64,000 nt of DNA from Burkholderia sp. Nafp2/4-1b (GCF_003635165.1 NZ_ML058610.1:167813-231812); one strand, 5' to 3'; numbered from the stretch's first letter, positions 48,431 through 58,392 are shown. A program made the numbers and translations. The notes: a model not told the origin generated them from the sequence alone.

Positions 48431-51124
48431 ATGTCCGACAACGCCTCCTCCACCGTGATCCGCCGCGCCGACTACACGCCGCCGGCCTTCCTCATCGATT
48501 CCGTCGCACTCGAATTCGATCTCGCACCGGCCCGCACGATCGTCAGGAACACGATGCGCGTGCGCCGCAATCCGGACGCGGCGCCCACCCCGCACCTGGA
48601 GCTGATGGGCGAAGCGCTCGAATACCTCGGCGCGCAGCTCGACGGCGCACCGTACGGCGCGGTGCGCGCGCACGAACACGGGCTGACCGTCGAGAACGTG
48701 CCCGATGCATTCGAGCTCACGCTCGACAGCGCGTGCGCACCGGACCAGAACACGACGTTGTCCGGCCTGTACGTGTCGAGCGGCAACTTCTTCACGCAGT
48801 GCGAGGCCGAAGGCTTTCGCCGCATCACCTACTTCCTCGACCGCCCCGACGTGATGGCGTCGTACACGGTCACGCTGCGCGCCGACAAGGCCGCGTATCC
48901 GGTGCTGCTGTCGAACGGCAACCTCGTCGACTCGGGTGAGCTGCCCGACGGCCGTCACTTCGCGAAATGGGAAGACCCGTTCCGCAAGCCGAGCTACCTG
49001 TTCGCGCTGGTCGCGGGCAAGCTCGTCGCGATCGAGGAGAAGATCACGACCGGCTCCGGCAAGGAAAAACTGCTGCAGGTGTGGGTCGAACCGGCCGATC
49101 TCGACAAGACCCGCCACGCGATGGATTCGCTGATCCACTCGATCCGCTGGGACGAGAAGCGCTTCGGCCTCGAGCTCGATCTCGACCGCTTCATGATCGT
49201 CGCGGTCGGCGACTTCAACATGGGCGCGATGGAGAACAAGGGGCTCAACATCTTCAACACGAAGTACGTGCTGGCGAACCCCGAGACCGCGACCGACACC
49301 GACTTCGCGAACATCGAATCGGTGGTCGGCCACGAGTACTTCCACAACTGGACCGGCAACCGCGTGACCTGCCGCGACTGGTTCCAGCTGAGCCTGAAGG
49401 AAGGGCTGACGGTGTTCCGCGACCAGGAATTCTCGGCCGACATGGCCGCGGGCGACGACATTGAATCCGCGGCCCGCGCGGTCAAGCGCATCGAGGACGT
49501 GCGCGTGCTGCGCCAGCTGCAGTTCGCCGAGGACGCAGGCCCGATGGCGCATCCGGTGCGTCCGGAAAGCTACGTCGAGATCAACAACTTCTACACGATG
49601 ACCGTATACGAGAAAGGCTCGGAAGTCGTGCGGATGTACCAGACGCTGTTCGGCCGCGACGGGTTCCGCAAGGGCATGGACCTGTACTTCGCGCGCCACG
49701 ACGGTCACGCGGTGACCTGCGACGACTTCCGTCACGCAATGGCGGATGCGAACGGGCGCGACCTCGCGCAATTCGAGCGCTGGTACAGCCAGGCCGGCAC
49801 GCCGCGCGTGTCGGTGCGCACCGCGTACGACGCGGCCGCACGCCGTTACACGGTCACGCTCGCGCAGGGCTACGGCGATGCGTCGCCGGCCGCGCGCGAC
49901 ACGCAGCAAGGGCCGCTGTTGATTCCGTTCGCGATCGGCCTGATCGGCCGCGACGGCCGCGACCTGCCGCTGCGCCTCGACGGCGAAGCCGCCGCGTCGG
50001 GCACGACGCGCGTGCTCGACTTCACCGACACCGAGCAGACCTTCACGTTCGTCGACGTGCCGGAACAACCGCTGCCGTCGCTGCTGCGCAACTTCTCGGC
50101 GCCGGTGATCGTCGAGTACGACTACAGCGACGACGACCTCGCGTTCCTGCTCGCGCACGACAGCGACCCGTTCAACCGCTGGGAAGCCGGCCAGCGCCTC
50201 GCGACGCGCGCGCTGCTGACGCTCGCCGCGCGCGCCGCCGCGAACGAGCCGCTCACGCTTGGCGAGAACTTCGTCGCCGCGTTCCGCCGCGTGCTGACCG
50301 ATGCCAACCTGTCGCCCGCGTTCCGCGAGCTCGCGCTGACGCTGCCGTCGGAAACCTATCTGGCCGACCAGATGGCCGAAGCCGATCCGGCCGCCGTGCA
50401 TCGCGCACGCCAGTTCGTGCGCCGCCGGCTCGCGACCGCGCTGCGCGCCGAGTGGCTCACCGCGTACGACCAGCACCAGACGCCGGGCGCGTACGAGCCG
50501 ACGCCGGAAGCGTCCGGCCGCCGCGCGCTGAAGAACCTCGCGCTCGCGTATCTCGCCGAGCTCGAGGATCCGGCCGACGCCGTGCGCATCGCGACCGCCC
50601 AGTACGACGCCGCGAACAACATGACGGATCGCGCCGCCGCGCTCGGCGCGCTGCTGTCCGCCGCGGCGGCCGGTGCGAACGATGCGGCCACGCGTGCGCT
50701 CGACGACTTCTATCGTCGCTTCGACAAGGAAGCGCTCGTGATCGACAAGTGGTTCGCGATGCAGGCCGCGCAGCGCGGCACACCGGCCCAGCCGACGCTC
50801 GCGAAGGTCCGCGCGCTGATGGCGCACCCGGCGTTCAATCTGAAGAACCCGAATCGCGCTCGCTCGCTGATCTTCAGCTTCTGCGCGGCGAACCCCGCGC
50901 AATTCCACGCGGCCGACGGCTCGGGCTACGCGTTCTGGGCCGAACAGGTGCTCGCGCTCGACGCGATCAACCCGCAGGTCGCCGCGCGCCTTGCCCGTTC
51001 GCTCGAGCTGTGGCGCCGCTTCACGCCGGCGCTGCGCGACCGGATGCGCGAAGCGCTCGAGCAGGTCGCGGCCGGCGCGAAATCGCGCGACGTGCGCGAG
51101 ATCGTCGAAAAGGCGCTTGCGTAA
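48431..51124 (+). CDS. pepN: Aminopeptidase N
   Basis: An 897-residue M1 metallopeptidase removing N-terminal residues from peptides. The exopeptidase motif GAMEN is at residues 265-269 and the zinc motif HEYFH at 301-305 with the third ligand Glu324 ([13 protein letters not shown]). Length and C-terminal helical domain match E. coli PepN (870). The start ATG 48431 ([12 protein letters not shown]) is preceded by no strong ribosome site; longer frames upstream are leader. It ends at a terminator before fbp. Confidence 0.96.
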   Translation: MSDNASSTVIRRADYTPPAFLIDSVALEFDLAPARTIVRNTMRVRRNPDAAPTPHLELMGEALEYLGAQLDGAPYGAVRAHEHGLTVENVPDAFELTLDSACAPDQNTTLSGLYVSSGNFFTQCEAEGFRRITYFLDRPDVMASYTVTLRADKAAYPVLLSNGNLVDSGELPDGRHFAKWEDPFRKPSYLFALVAGKLVAIEEKITTGSGKEKLLQVWVEPADLDKTRHAMDSLIHSIRWDEKRFGLELDLDRFMIVAVGDFNMGAMENKGLNIFNTKYVLANPETATDTDFANIESVVGHEYFHNWTGNRVTCRDWFQLSLKEGLTVFRDQEFSADMAAGDDIESAARAVKRIEDVRVLRQLQFAEDAGPMAHPVRPESYVEINNFYTMTVYEKGSEVVRMYQTLFGRDGFRKGMDLYFARHDGHAVTCDDFRHAMADANGRDLAQFERWYSQAGTPRVSVRTAYDAAARRYTVTLAQGYGDASPAARDTQQGPLLIPFAIGLIGRDGRDLPLRLDGEAAASGTTRVLDFTDTEQTFTFVDVPEQPLPSLLRNFSAPVIVEYDYSDDDLAFLLAHDSDPFNRWEAGQRLATRALLTLAARAAANEPLTLGENFVAAFRRVLTDANLSPAFRELALTLPSETYLADQMAEADPAAVHRARQFVRRRLATALRAEWLTAYDQHQTPGAYEPTPEASGRRALKNLALAYLAELEDPADAVRIATAQYDAANNMTDRAAALGALLSAAAAGANDAATRALDDFYRRFDKEALVIDKWFAMQAAQRGTPAQPTLAKVRALMAHPAFNLKNPNRARSLIFSFCAANPAQFHAADGSGYAFWAEQVLALDAINPQVAARLARSLELWRRFTPALRDRMREALEQVAAGAKSRDVREIVEKALA

Positions 51125-51440
51125 CGCAGCGTACGCAGTCGATCGCGTCGCGCTCACCCGCGACGAAGCCGGTGCCGCCCCGTTGCGGCGCCGGCTTTTT
51201 TATCGGCCGGAGATCGGCGGGGTCGGAGTCTGCCGACGCGTTCGAACATGTGTTCGAATACCCGACTATCCCGCCGCTGCAGGGCCATTCAGCTGCGCGG
51301 TTCGACGCCGCAATCCGACAGGCTCGGCGGCGAGCTCGGCCGATCGGTCATGTAACCGGACGAAAAAAGGCGGCGGCCCGGGAGGCGCGCCGGGTAAAAT
51401 TGCGGCAATTCAAGGATTCTTTGGCCTTTCGGAGTCTGTC
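51125..51440. other. Intergenic pepN-fbp (316 bp)
   Basis: It contains the pepN terminator and, near 51395-51400, a TAAAAT that may be the -10 of fbp (no -35). No gene is supported. Confidence 0.5.
51166..51201 (+). terminator. Intrinsic terminator of pepN
   Basis: A 13-bp stem with one G-T pair (51166-51178 with 51185-51197), followed by T to 51201. Confidence 0.85.
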
Positions 51441-52454
51441 ATGTCCATTGCCCGCCGCACCACGCTGTCCAAGTTCCTGATCGAGCAGCAGCGTGAGACC
51501 AACAACCTCCCCGCCGACCTCCGCCTGCTGATCGAAGTCGTCGCCCGCGCGTGCAAGGCGATCAGCTACAACGTGTCGAAGGGCGCGCTCGGCGAAGCAC
51601 TCGGTACCGCCGGCAGCGAGAACGTCCAGGGCGAAGTGCAGAAGAAGCTCGACATCCTGTCGAACGAGATCCTGCTCGACGCGAACGAATGGGGCGGCAA
51701 CCTCGCCGCGATGGCATCGGAGGAAATGGAAACGTTCTTCCCGATCCCCGCGAACTATCCGCGCGGCGAATACCTGCTCGTGTTCGATCCGCTCGACGGC
51801 TCGTCCAACATCGACGTGAACGTGTCGATCGGCACGATCTTCTCGGTGCTGCGCTGCCCGGACGGCAAGCTGGCCACCGAGGAATCGTTCCTGCAGCCGG
51901 GCACGGAGCAGGTCGCGGCCGGCTACGCGGTGTACGGCCCGCAGACGGTGTTCGTGCTGACGACCGGCAACGGCGTGAACTGCTTCACGCTCGACCGTGA
52001 AGTCGGCTCGTGGGTGCTCACGCAAAGCAACATGCAGATCCCGGCCGATACGCGCGAATACGCGATCAACGCATCGAACGCACGCCACTGGTACGAGCCG
52101 GTCCAGCGCTATGTCGACGAACTCAACGCCGGCAAGGACGGCCCGCGCGGCGACAACTTCAACATGCGCTGGATCGCGTCGATGGTGGCCGACGTGCACC
52201 GGATCCTGAACCGCGGCGGCATCTTCATGTACCCGGCCGACAAGCGCACGCCCGATCGTCCGGGCAAGCTGCGCCTGATGTACGAAGCGAATCCGATGTC
52301 GTTCATCGTCGAACAGGCGGGCGGCGCGGCGACGACAGGCACGCAGCGCATCATGGAAGTGCAGCCGACCGGCCTGCACCAGCGCGTGCCGGTATTCCTC
52401 GGTTCGAAGAACGAAGTCGAGCGCGTGACCGGCTATCACACCGACGGCAAATAA
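51441..52454 (+). CDS. fbp: Fructose-1,6-bisphosphatase class 1
   Basis: A 337-residue gluconeogenic phosphatase. The metal-binding [19 protein letters not shown] motif is the class I hallmark; the N-terminal [12 protein letters not shown], the [12 protein letters not shown] block and the substrate site [11 protein letters not shown] follow. GGAG lies 7 nt before the ATG. The gene stands alone after pepN. Confidence 0.96.
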   Translation: MSIARRTTLSKFLIEQQRETNNLPADLRLLIEVVARACKAISYNVSKGALGEALGTAGSENVQGEVQKKLDILSNEILLDANEWGGNLAAMASEEMETFFPIPANYPRGEYLLVFDPLDGSSNIDVNVSIGTIFSVLRCPDGKLATEESFLQPGTEQVAAGYAVYGPQTVFVLTTGNGVNCFTLDREVGSWVLTQSNMQIPADTREYAINASNARHWYEPVQRYVDELNAGKDGPRGDNFNMRWIASMVADVHRILNRGGIFMYPADKRTPDRPGKLRLMYEANPMSFIVEQAGGAATTGTQRIMEVQPTGLHQRVPVFLGSKNEVERVTGYHTDGK

Positions 52455-52618
52455 ATTTGCACTGCAGCACTAGACGGAGGTGCGGGACGTCAGTACAATC
52501 GCGCCTTCGCGATGTGGCCCTGATGGGTTGCATCGCAGTGAAGTGAAAGCGGGAAGTCCGCCGGATCGAGGGTTTCGCGAAGCAGCGGCAGCAAGCTGAA
52601 AAAATTTCGCAAAACCTA

Positions 52619-52648
52619 TTGCCAAGATCTCGGATTTCACCATATAAT
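52619..52648 (+). promoter_or_regulatory. Promoter of tRNA-Thr
   Basis: TTGCCA (52619-52624), an 18-nt spacer and TATAAT (52643-52648), 14 nt before the mature tRNA. Confidence 0.75.
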
Positions 52649-52662
52649 TTCATTTCTCTGCT

Positions 52663-52738
52663 GCCGGTGTAGCTCAGTTGGTAGAGCAGCGCATTCGTAA
52701 TGCGAAGGTCGTAGGTTCGACTCCTATCTCCGGCACCA
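52663..52738 (+). tRNA. tRNA-Thr (anticodon CGT)
   Basis: A 76-nt tRNA with encoded CCA. The anticodon arm CGCATTCGTAATGCG has CGT, reading ACG. D-arm, T-arm (GTAGG-TTCGACT-CCTAT) and discriminator A are normal; the acceptor stem has one T-T mismatch at positions 6-67. It is followed by a terminator and has no attached island integrase. Confidence 0.96.
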
Positions 52739-52744
52739 AGATAT

Positions 52745-52778
52745 AAAGGCCTGATAAGCATCGCTTATCAGGCCTTTT
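52745..52778 (+). terminator. Intrinsic terminator of tRNA-Thr
   Basis: A 15-bp perfect stem (52745-52759 with 52763-52777), loop ATC, followed by a short T-run. Confidence 0.88.
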
Positions 52779-52859
52779 CTCTTTTCCGGCCGCCTCTGGC
52801 CACCCCAGTTGCTGGCCACGTTTCGTCCGCTCCCACGAAAGCGTGCGTGCCCTCCTCCG

Positions 52860-52988
52860 TCGGATTATCAGCTGCGCGACGATGAGGATCCCGAATCGAT
52901 TGTGAAGTCCACCGTCACGCGGCTGATTGCCGACGCCGGCAACAGCCTGCCCGATAGCGGCGCGCCGGCGCCGGTACATCGACGATGA
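52860..52988 (+). pseudogene. Possible gene remnant next to tRNA-Thr
   Basis: An open stretch without a plausible start reads SDYQLRDDEDPESI then VKSTVTRLIADAGNSLPDSG and stops at 52986-52988. The acidic/helix-like composition is more protein-like than the flanks, but I cannot assign it. Confidence 0.2.
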
Positions 52989-53092
52989 CGCGCGGCGCCG
53001 CGCGACTGCTCCCGTCAACGTTACGAATCCATTTCACCGCGCATCGTATGCGCACGCATCGTGGCTAGGCAGACGAATCCCCTGGAAAAACC

Positions 53093-53120
53093 CGTTAAGC
53101 GTGCATAACATTACTTAACG
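53093..53120. repeat. Inverted repeat upstream of the GlsB-like gene
   Basis: CGTTAAG (53093-53099) and CTTAACG (53114-53120), perfect 7-bp arms, 14-nt spacer, about 130 bp before the gene start. Confidence 0.45.
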
Positions 53121-53246
53121 ATTCCGACCCGTCTATCGCGTTACATTGCGGGGGCGGCGCGGCGGGTCGCACAGCCGCCTTCATGCAGCTTGCGGCGAAA
53201 CAGCCGACGTCCGGTCATTTCGACTCAACACAAGGAGAGGATCACC

Positions 53247-53501
53247 ATGACTCATGGCTTGATTATGTGGCTCATCATCGGCGCGATCGCCGGCTGGCTG
53301 GCGGGTCTGCTCGTCAAGGGCGGCGGGTTCGGCCTGATCGTCGACATCATCGTCGGTATCGTCGGCGCGGTGATCGGCGGCTGGCTGGCCGCGCGGCTCG
53401 GCATCAGTGTCGGCAGCGGCTTCATCGGCTCGGTGGTCGTCGCGGTCATCGGCGCCGTGATCCTGCTGTTCGTGATCCGGCTATTCAGGCGCGCGGCCTG
53501 A
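53247..53501 (+). CDS. GlsB/YeaQ/YmgE family stress-associated membrane protein
   Basis: An 84-residue membrane protein with three hydrophobic helices rich in Gly (WLIIGAIAGWLAGLLVKGGG, LIVDIIVGIVGAVIGGWLA, GSVVVAVIGAVILLFVI). This is the transglycosylase-associated protein family, often induced in general stress; biochemical function is unknown. AGGAGAGG lies upstream of the ATG at 53247; the longer frame from 53190 lacks a ribosome site. Confidence 0.88.
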   Translation: MTHGLIMWLIIGAIAGWLAGLLVKGGGFGLIVDIIVGIVGAVIGGWLAARLGISVGSGFIGSVVVAVIGAVILLFVIRLFRRAA

Positions 53502-53511
53502 CGGTGTTCTC

Positions 53512-53540
53512 GCGCGCCTTCGGGCGCGCTTTCGCGTTTT
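53512..53540. terminator. Probable terminator between converging genes
   Basis: A 7-bp GC stem (53512-53518 with 53523-53529) with a TTCG loop, followed by TTTCGCGTTTT. It lies between the GlsB-like gene and the leftward metal cluster. Confidence 0.5.
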
Positions 53541-53595
53541 CGTTTCGGTGTTGCATCGAGCGGCGCACGGCATCCGCCGCGCGCCGCCTTCCGTT

Positions 53596-54078
53596 TCAGC
53601 GGCCCTTCCCGCGCTGCAACCAGCCGTCGAGCACGTCGCTCGTCAGCAAGCCGCTCCTCGCCACCCGTGCGCCGTCGCGTCCGATCCACACGGTCCGCGG
53701 CATTTCCCCCCGCCATCCCGCATCGAGCGCCGCCCGCAGCCGCTCGGGCATCGCCTCCGCGTTCGCGTACTGCGCGACCTGCGGCGGCAGGTTCATCTGG
53801 GCAAGCGCCTGGGCGAGCGCCGCGCCGCTGTCGTCGTACGCATCCATCGCGACCATCGCGAGCTGCACATCGGGATGCCGGCGCTGCCATGCGACCAGAT
53901 GCGCGGCATTCTCGCGGCAGTATCCGCAATCGAGCGACCAGATCTCGACGGCGAGCGGCCGTTCGCGTGCCGTCGCGTAGAGCTTCGCGACGTCGGCCGC
54001 GCGCAGCGGCTGCAGTTCGCCGGCCCACGCCGGCAGGCTCGCGAGCATCGCGCCGATCAATGCGATCCACCGTTTCAT
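53596..54078 (-). CDS. Exported thioredoxin-fold protein with CGYC site
   Basis: A 160-residue periplasmic protein. The signal peptide is MKRWIALIGAMLASLPAWA; the thioredoxin-like fold has the redox pair in WSLDCGYCRENAAHLV (Cys at about residues 51 and 54) and PRTVWIGRDG with the cis-Pro neighbourhood. It resembles TlpA/ResA-type proteins. It overlaps the upstream beta-propeller gene by four bases (ATGA), so it is translationally coupled as the last gene of the cluster, and probably reduces cysteines of a neighbour or handles metal. Confidence 0.8.
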   Translation of the reverse strand: MKRWIALIGAMLASLPAWAGELQPLRAADVAKLYATARERPLAVEIWSLDCGYCRENAAHLVAWQRRHPDVQLAMVAMDAYDDSGAALAQALAQMNLPPQVAQYANAEAMPERLRAALDAGWRGEMPRTVWIGRDGARVARSGLLTSDVLDGWLQRGKGR

Positions 54079-55343
54079 TGCGCGCCCTCCACGGGAATCA
54101 GCCGGTAGCCGTCGTTACGCGTACGCCACGACAGATAGATGCGGCCCGCGTCGTCGAGCAGTTGCGGGTTGTCGCTCGCGCCCGACGTCGACGCGAGCAC
54201 GCGCGGCGCCAACCAGTGTTCGCCGCGATCGTCCGAGCGCAGCAGCTTGATCTGCATCGTGTCGCCGTCGAACGCCTTCCAGGCGAGCCAGACGACGTCG
54301 CCACGCGCGACGAGCGCTGCATGCGAGGCCTGCTCGGCCGGCACCGCCGGATTCGCGCCGAATGCCCACGGCGTGCCGAGCGGCCGGCCGTCGGCGCCGA
54401 TGCGCGAATAGAACACGTCGGCGCGGCCGTCGACGACGCCGAACCACGCGATCTGGCGCGTGCCGTCCGGCGTGATCGCCAGCGCCGGCCCGTGCTCGGG
54501 GCACGCCTCGACGTGCCAGTTCGAGAACGTCGCCCGCACGGGCACGACGGGCTCCGAGGCCGACACGGGCAGCACCGCGAGCGCATGGTCGCGGATCTGC
54601 CCGGGGAACACGTTGCGCCACACGGCTTCGATGCGGCCGGCCGGATCGATCGCCATCGCGATGCGGCAGCATTCGCACGTATGGTCGGTCACCTTCCGTT
54701 CGGGCTCGAACGACGCGCCGCCGTCGCGCGACACCGCGTAGTAGACGGCCGCGCCTTCGTACGCCTGCCCCGCCGCCTTCGCCGCGGCGAGATCGCGCTT
54801 GTCGATCCACGCGATCGCGATGTTGCCGGCCGGATCGACGGCCATCATGTCGAAGCGGTGCGTGATCGCCTGCCGGTCGCGATGCACGGTGACGGGCACG
54901 CTCCAGGTCGCGCCGCCGTCGAGCGAACGCGCGAAGCGCACCATGCCGGTGTAGGGCGCATCGAGCGGCATCGACCACGACACGTACACCGCGCGGCCGT
55001 CCGGGCTCGTGGCCACCTTCGGCCGATTCTCCGCGCTCGTGTAGATCGGCTCGGGCATTGCGTTGACGGTCACGGGCGCGGACAGCGTACGACCCGCGTC
55101 GTCCGAGTGCGCGACGACGACGTGCGCGCCTTCGACCCATGCGACCCACAGCCGGTGCCGCGCGTCGAATGCGGCGCCGGTCGCGAGCGGCTGCTTCTGC
55201 TGCGCGGGTGCAGCCTGCATGCTCATGTGCGCGGCATGCGGATCGGCGGGCTTCTGCGCATCGCGCGCGTCGTGCGCGAAGACGGACGACAGCGCCGCGA
55301 ACCATAGCGCGCTGCCTGCTGCGAACGATTTCACAGCGACCAT
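54075..55343 (-). CDS. Exported sialidase-like beta-propeller protein with Cys/His motifs
   Basis: A 422-residue exported protein. A signal peptide (to about residue 23) is followed by a His/Met-rich stretch (DPHAAHMSMQ) and a six-bladed propeller with BNR/Asp-box-like repeats (SDDAGRTLS, SLDGGATWS, SRDGGASFE, SDDRGEHWL). An unusual CECC motif (DHTCECCRIAM, Cys 223, 225, 226) suggests metal or redox chemistry. Family hits will say exo-alpha-sialidase, but the catalytic sialidase residues are not evident. GGAG lies 7 nt before the ATG; it overlaps the TonB receptor end by 13 bp. Confidence 0.75.
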   Translation of the reverse strand: MVAVKSFAAGSALWFAALSSVFAHDARDAQKPADPHAAHMSMQAAPAQQKQPLATGAAFDARHRLWVAWVEGAHVVVAHSDDAGRTLSAPVTVNAMPEPIYTSAENRPKVATSPDGRAVYVSWSMPLDAPYTGMVRFARSLDGGATWSVPVTVHRDRQAITHRFDMMAVDPAGNIAIAWIDKRDLAAAKAAGQAYEGAAVYYAVSRDGGASFEPERKVTDHTCECCRIAMAIDPAGRIEAVWRNVFPGQIRDHALAVLPVSASEPVVPVRATFSNWHVEACPEHGPALAITPDGTRQIAWFGVVDGRADVFYSRIGADGRPLGTPWAFGANPAVPAEQASHAALVARGDVVWLAWKAFDGDTMQIKLLRSDDRGEHWLAPRVLASTSGASDNPQLLDDAGRIYLSWRTRNDGYRLIPVEGAQ

Positions 55344-57685
55344 TTCAGTTCTCCAAAGAAAGTGCGGCCCGGATACGGGTGGAACACGTAGTAGCGGCGG
55401 TCGGTCAGGTTGTCGATGCCGACCGACGCGGTCCAGTGACGGTCGAACCGGTAGCGCGCCTTCACGTCGACGACCGTGAAGGTGCTCGTGCCGCCGTACA
55501 CGTCCGGATTCACGTCGCTGTTGTCGAGCGTGTTGAACTGGCGGCCCGAGTAGCGCACGCCGACGCTCGCAAGCCAGTGCTCGTCGAAGCGGTACGACGC
55601 GAGCAGGTTCGCGCGCATGCGCGGGATGCGCGGAAAGCGCGAACCGACGTACGCGGGGTTCGCGGTATCGGCCAGGATCTGCGCATTGCTCGCCGACACG
55701 TTCGCGTCGATATCGAGCCCGCGCAGCCCGACGTTCTGGCCGCTGAATCCGAGTTCGACGCCGCGCACGCGCACGCGATCGACGTTCGAGATGTTCGTGA
55801 CCGTCGACGCGCCCGACACCGTCGTCTGGCTGTAGATCGAGTCGCGCAGGTCGCTCTGGAACACGCTCGCGCGCACCACGCCGACGCCCACGTCGCGCTC
55901 GGCCGTGAAGTCCCAGTCGATCGCCTTTTCCGGCCGCAGGTTCGGGTTGTTGTTGACGATCGCGTTGTTCGAGATCGTGCCCTGGAACAGCTCGCCGACC
56001 GTCGGGAAGCGCGTGCCGGTCGCGAACGACAGACGGAAACGCCAGACGTCCGTCGCATCCCATTGCACGGCGATCTTCGGCGACAGCGCGTTCGCGCTGC
56101 GATCCGCATAGCCGAGCGTGCCGTTCGCGTTGCCGAGCGCGCCGCCGTACGCATCCCACAGCTCGTAGCGCAGCCCGAGCGTCGCGAGCCAGCCGGGCGC
56201 GAACCGCCACGCATCCTGCGCGAACAGCGCCTGCGTGCGCGTGTCGCCCTGATAGACGCTCGCGAGCGACGTGGTCGGCCCGGCCAGCCAGTCGGCCGTG
56301 TTGTACGTGACGTTGCGCAGGAAATAGTTGTCGTAGTGATAGCCGAACGTGAACGTATGGCCCTTCACCTGCGGCGCCTCGGCCTTCAGGTCGAGTGTGC
56401 GCCAGCCCGTGCCGTCGCCCTGGAACAGCGTGCCTGCCCCGCCCTGCGCGGTCGATGCCGCGCGCTGTACGTCGCGCGACACGTCGTACGCGGACACCAC
56501 GCCCGACAGCCGCCAGCCCGAATCGAGCCGGCCGTTGAGCCCGAGCGCGTACAGCCAGTTCTCCTGGTCGCCGCGCTGCGGCGCGAACGCGTTCGACGCG
56601 ACGGTCAAGTTCCGGCCGCCGATCGACACGTTGCCGCCGTAGACCGGATTGCCGGCAGCATCGCGCAGGAAGGTTTCGCCATGCTGGCGGTAATGGTTCT
56701 CCCAGTGCCCGAGCGTCAGCGTCGCGTCGACGTGATCCGTGAACGCGTAGCCCATCCGGACCGTCTCGTTCAATTGCTCGGTCCGCTCGATGGTCTGCGC
56801 GCCGACGATCGTGCGCGGCTTGCCGTTGGGGCCGATGTCGGTGGCCGCGCCCGTCACGGGCACCGCGGCGCCGAGCCGCGGGTTGTACGCGGCATTGGGG
56901 CTCGCATACTGCATCGGCTGACCGTCGTTCTCCAGCCGGTCGAGCGACAACGAGAACCAGAACTTGCCGACGCGATTCGCGATCCGTGCGGTCTGGTGAT
57001 TGCCGCCGAAGCTGTCCGCGAAGCCGTAGCCGTCGCGATAGCGCTGCGTGAAGAACTGCGTCGACAACGACGCCTCGAGCTTATCGGGCCGTCGTGTCGT
57101 CAGCAGTACGGTCGAGCCGATTGCATTGCCGGGATACAGCGCGGAAAAGGGGCCATACAGCACGTCGACGCGCGCGATGTCGTCGGGCGCGATCAGCGAC
57201 CAGCGCGGCGGGTATGCATAGCTCGAGCCGAGCAGGTTCGACAGCAGCAGGCCATCGGCGTACACGAGCCCGCGCGCGCTCTGCAGTTCGTTGAAGTCCC
57301 GGCCGGCGAACACGCTGTTGCGGTCGCCGATGTAGCGCTTGCGCACCATCAGGTTGGGCGCGTACTTCAGCGCATCATCGGTGGTGACGTTGGTGTGCGC
57401 GTCGATCCGCTCGCGCGTGATCGACTCGACGACGGCCGGCGTATCGGGGTCGACGGGCTGCCGCTGGGCGGTGACGCTGACCGCGGTCAGCGTATCGCCG
57501 GTCGGTGCCTCGGTGGCCGCGGCAACCGAGGCGGCGCGCCCGGGCGGGCTGCCCAAGCGGCCGGGCGCCGGGCCGGCGGCCACGCCATCGATCGAAGCGG
57601 CCTGTGCGGCCGGCCAGGCAAAAGCGGCCGCGCACGCGAGTGCGAGCCGACCGCGCGACGGCCGCGCGGCGAAGGTGAACGACAT
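55331..57685 (-). CDS. TonB-dependent outer-membrane receptor
   Basis: A 784-residue ligand-gated porin. The signal peptide spans about residues 1-29; the region VSVTAQRQ is the TonB-box-like start; the plug (residues about 75-190) has RDFNELQSARGLVYADG and IARVDVLYGPFSALYPGNAIGSTV; the barrel ends with TFFGELKWSL, a Leu-terminal strand. It resembles metal/siderophore receptors; the position next to DUF2946 and Cys-rich genes favours copper. The start MSFTFAARP at 57685 has AGGA 8 nt upstream. Confidence 0.9.
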   Translation of the reverse strand: MSFTFAARPSRGRLALACAAAFAWPAAQAASIDGVAAGPAPGRLGSPPGRAASVAAATEAPTGDTLTAVSVTAQRQPVDPDTPAVVESITRERIDAHTNVTTDDALKYAPNLMVRKRYIGDRNSVFAGRDFNELQSARGLVYADGLLLSNLLGSSYAYPPRWSLIAPDDIARVDVLYGPFSALYPGNAIGSTVLLTTRRPDKLEASLSTQFFTQRYRDGYGFADSFGGNHQTARIANRVGKFWFSLSLDRLENDGQPMQYASPNAAYNPRLGAAVPVTGAATDIGPNGKPRTIVGAQTIERTEQLNETVRMGYAFTDHVDATLTLGHWENHYRQHGETFLRDAAGNPVYGGNVSIGGRNLTVASNAFAPQRGDQENWLYALGLNGRLDSGWRLSGVVSAYDVSRDVQRAASTAQGGAGTLFQGDGTGWRTLDLKAEAPQVKGHTFTFGYHYDNYFLRNVTYNTADWLAGPTTSLASVYQGDTRTQALFAQDAWRFAPGWLATLGLRYELWDAYGGALGNANGTLGYADRSANALSPKIAVQWDATDVWRFRLSFATGTRFPTVGELFQGTISNNAIVNNNPNLRPEKAIDWDFTAERDVGVGVVRASVFQSDLRDSIYSQTTVSGASTVTNISNVDRVRVRGVELGFSGQNVGLRGLDIDANVSASNAQILADTANPAYVGSRFPRIPRMRANLLASYRFDEHWLASVGVRYSGRQFNTLDNSDVNPDVYGGTSTFTVVDVKARYRFDRHWTASVGIDNLTDRRYYVFHPYPGRTFFGELKWSL

Positions 57686-57811
57686 GGATGCATTCCTGAA
57701 AACGTGACCGGAAGCCGCCGGACGCGCGCCGACGCGCCGCGCGCAGACGGCGCGGCGCGCGGCCGGGCCGCGGGCGGCACGCGCGCTACCGGGGCGCGCG
57801 GACGATATCAA

Positions 57812-58195
57812 TCAGATCGGGACGTTTTCAGGCGGACCGCGCGGCTGCGCGAGACGAATGCCCTGGCGGGGAAGATCGGGGATGGCCGGCGCGGCCGCCC
57901 GATAGGCGAACGCGCGTACGAAGCCCGGCAGCGCGGGCAGGCTCGTGCCGAGCGCGACGTTCGCCGCGAAGCCCGGACAGTACACGCAGTGCGGTACATG
58001 ATCGAACGACGGCGTGCTGCGGTCGTCGCCGGACTGCGCGAGGACGACCTGGCGTGCGCCTGCCGCACTGCACAACTCGAGCGTGAGTTCGCCGGAACCG
58101 TTCGATGCGAGACGCGCGTAGCCGACGACGGGCGACAGTACGTTCAGTACCAGCGCCAGCCAGACTAGGCCGATCCATCGCGTCGTTCGTTTCAT
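57812..58195 (-). CDS. DUF2946 membrane-anchored protein
   Basis: A 127-residue protein. An N-terminal membrane helix (TTRWIGLVWLALVLNVLSPVVG) is followed by a DUF2946 region with FDHVPHCVYCPGF, the His/Cys signature of the family. DUF2946 genes frequently flank copper receptors (family knowledge). It starts at 58195 and is the first gene of the leftward cluster, 126 bp ahead of the TonB receptor. Confidence 0.82.
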   Translation of the reverse strand: MKRTTRWIGLVWLALVLNVLSPVVGYARLASNGSGELTLELCSAAGARQVVLAQSGDDRSTPSFDHVPHCVYCPGFAANVALGTSLPALPGFVRAFAYRAAAPAIPDLPRQGIRLAQPRGPPENVPI

Positions 58196-58392
58196 CGCGG
58201 TCCAGGAAAAAGTGCGCGCAAGTATAGCAAGCGACCCGAACGTTGCCGATCGGGCGCGTGCAATAGCGGGCATCGCAGCGCGCGCGGCAGCGCATGTGCC
58301 GTTAATACAACAGAGACAAAATCTAACGATTCGCCGCTGGCATAAATCCAAGCGCGAGGTTGATAATTATTGAACCTGTTGGAGAAACGATC

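Larger units (their letters stand above)
52739..53246. other. Intergenic region after tRNA-Thr (508 bp)
   Basis: After the tRNA terminator it holds a possible gene remnant (52860-52988) and an inverted repeat CGTTAAG/CTTAACG (53093-53099 and 53114-53120). No complete gene is supported. Confidence 0.5.

Noticed and set aside
48263..51157. 964-residue minus-strand frame opposite pepN
   Set aside because: Antisense shadow; no ribosome site or recognizable fold.
52351..52761. Minus-strand frame reading GAGDRSRTYDLRITNALLYQLSYTG
   Set aside because: It is the antisense translation of the tRNA-Thr gene, a well-known spurious annotation; it overlaps fbp and the tRNA.
52674..53018. Minus-strand frame reading VPEIGVEPTTFALRMRCSTN
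   Set aside because: Another antisense translation of the tRNA; no ribosome site or family.
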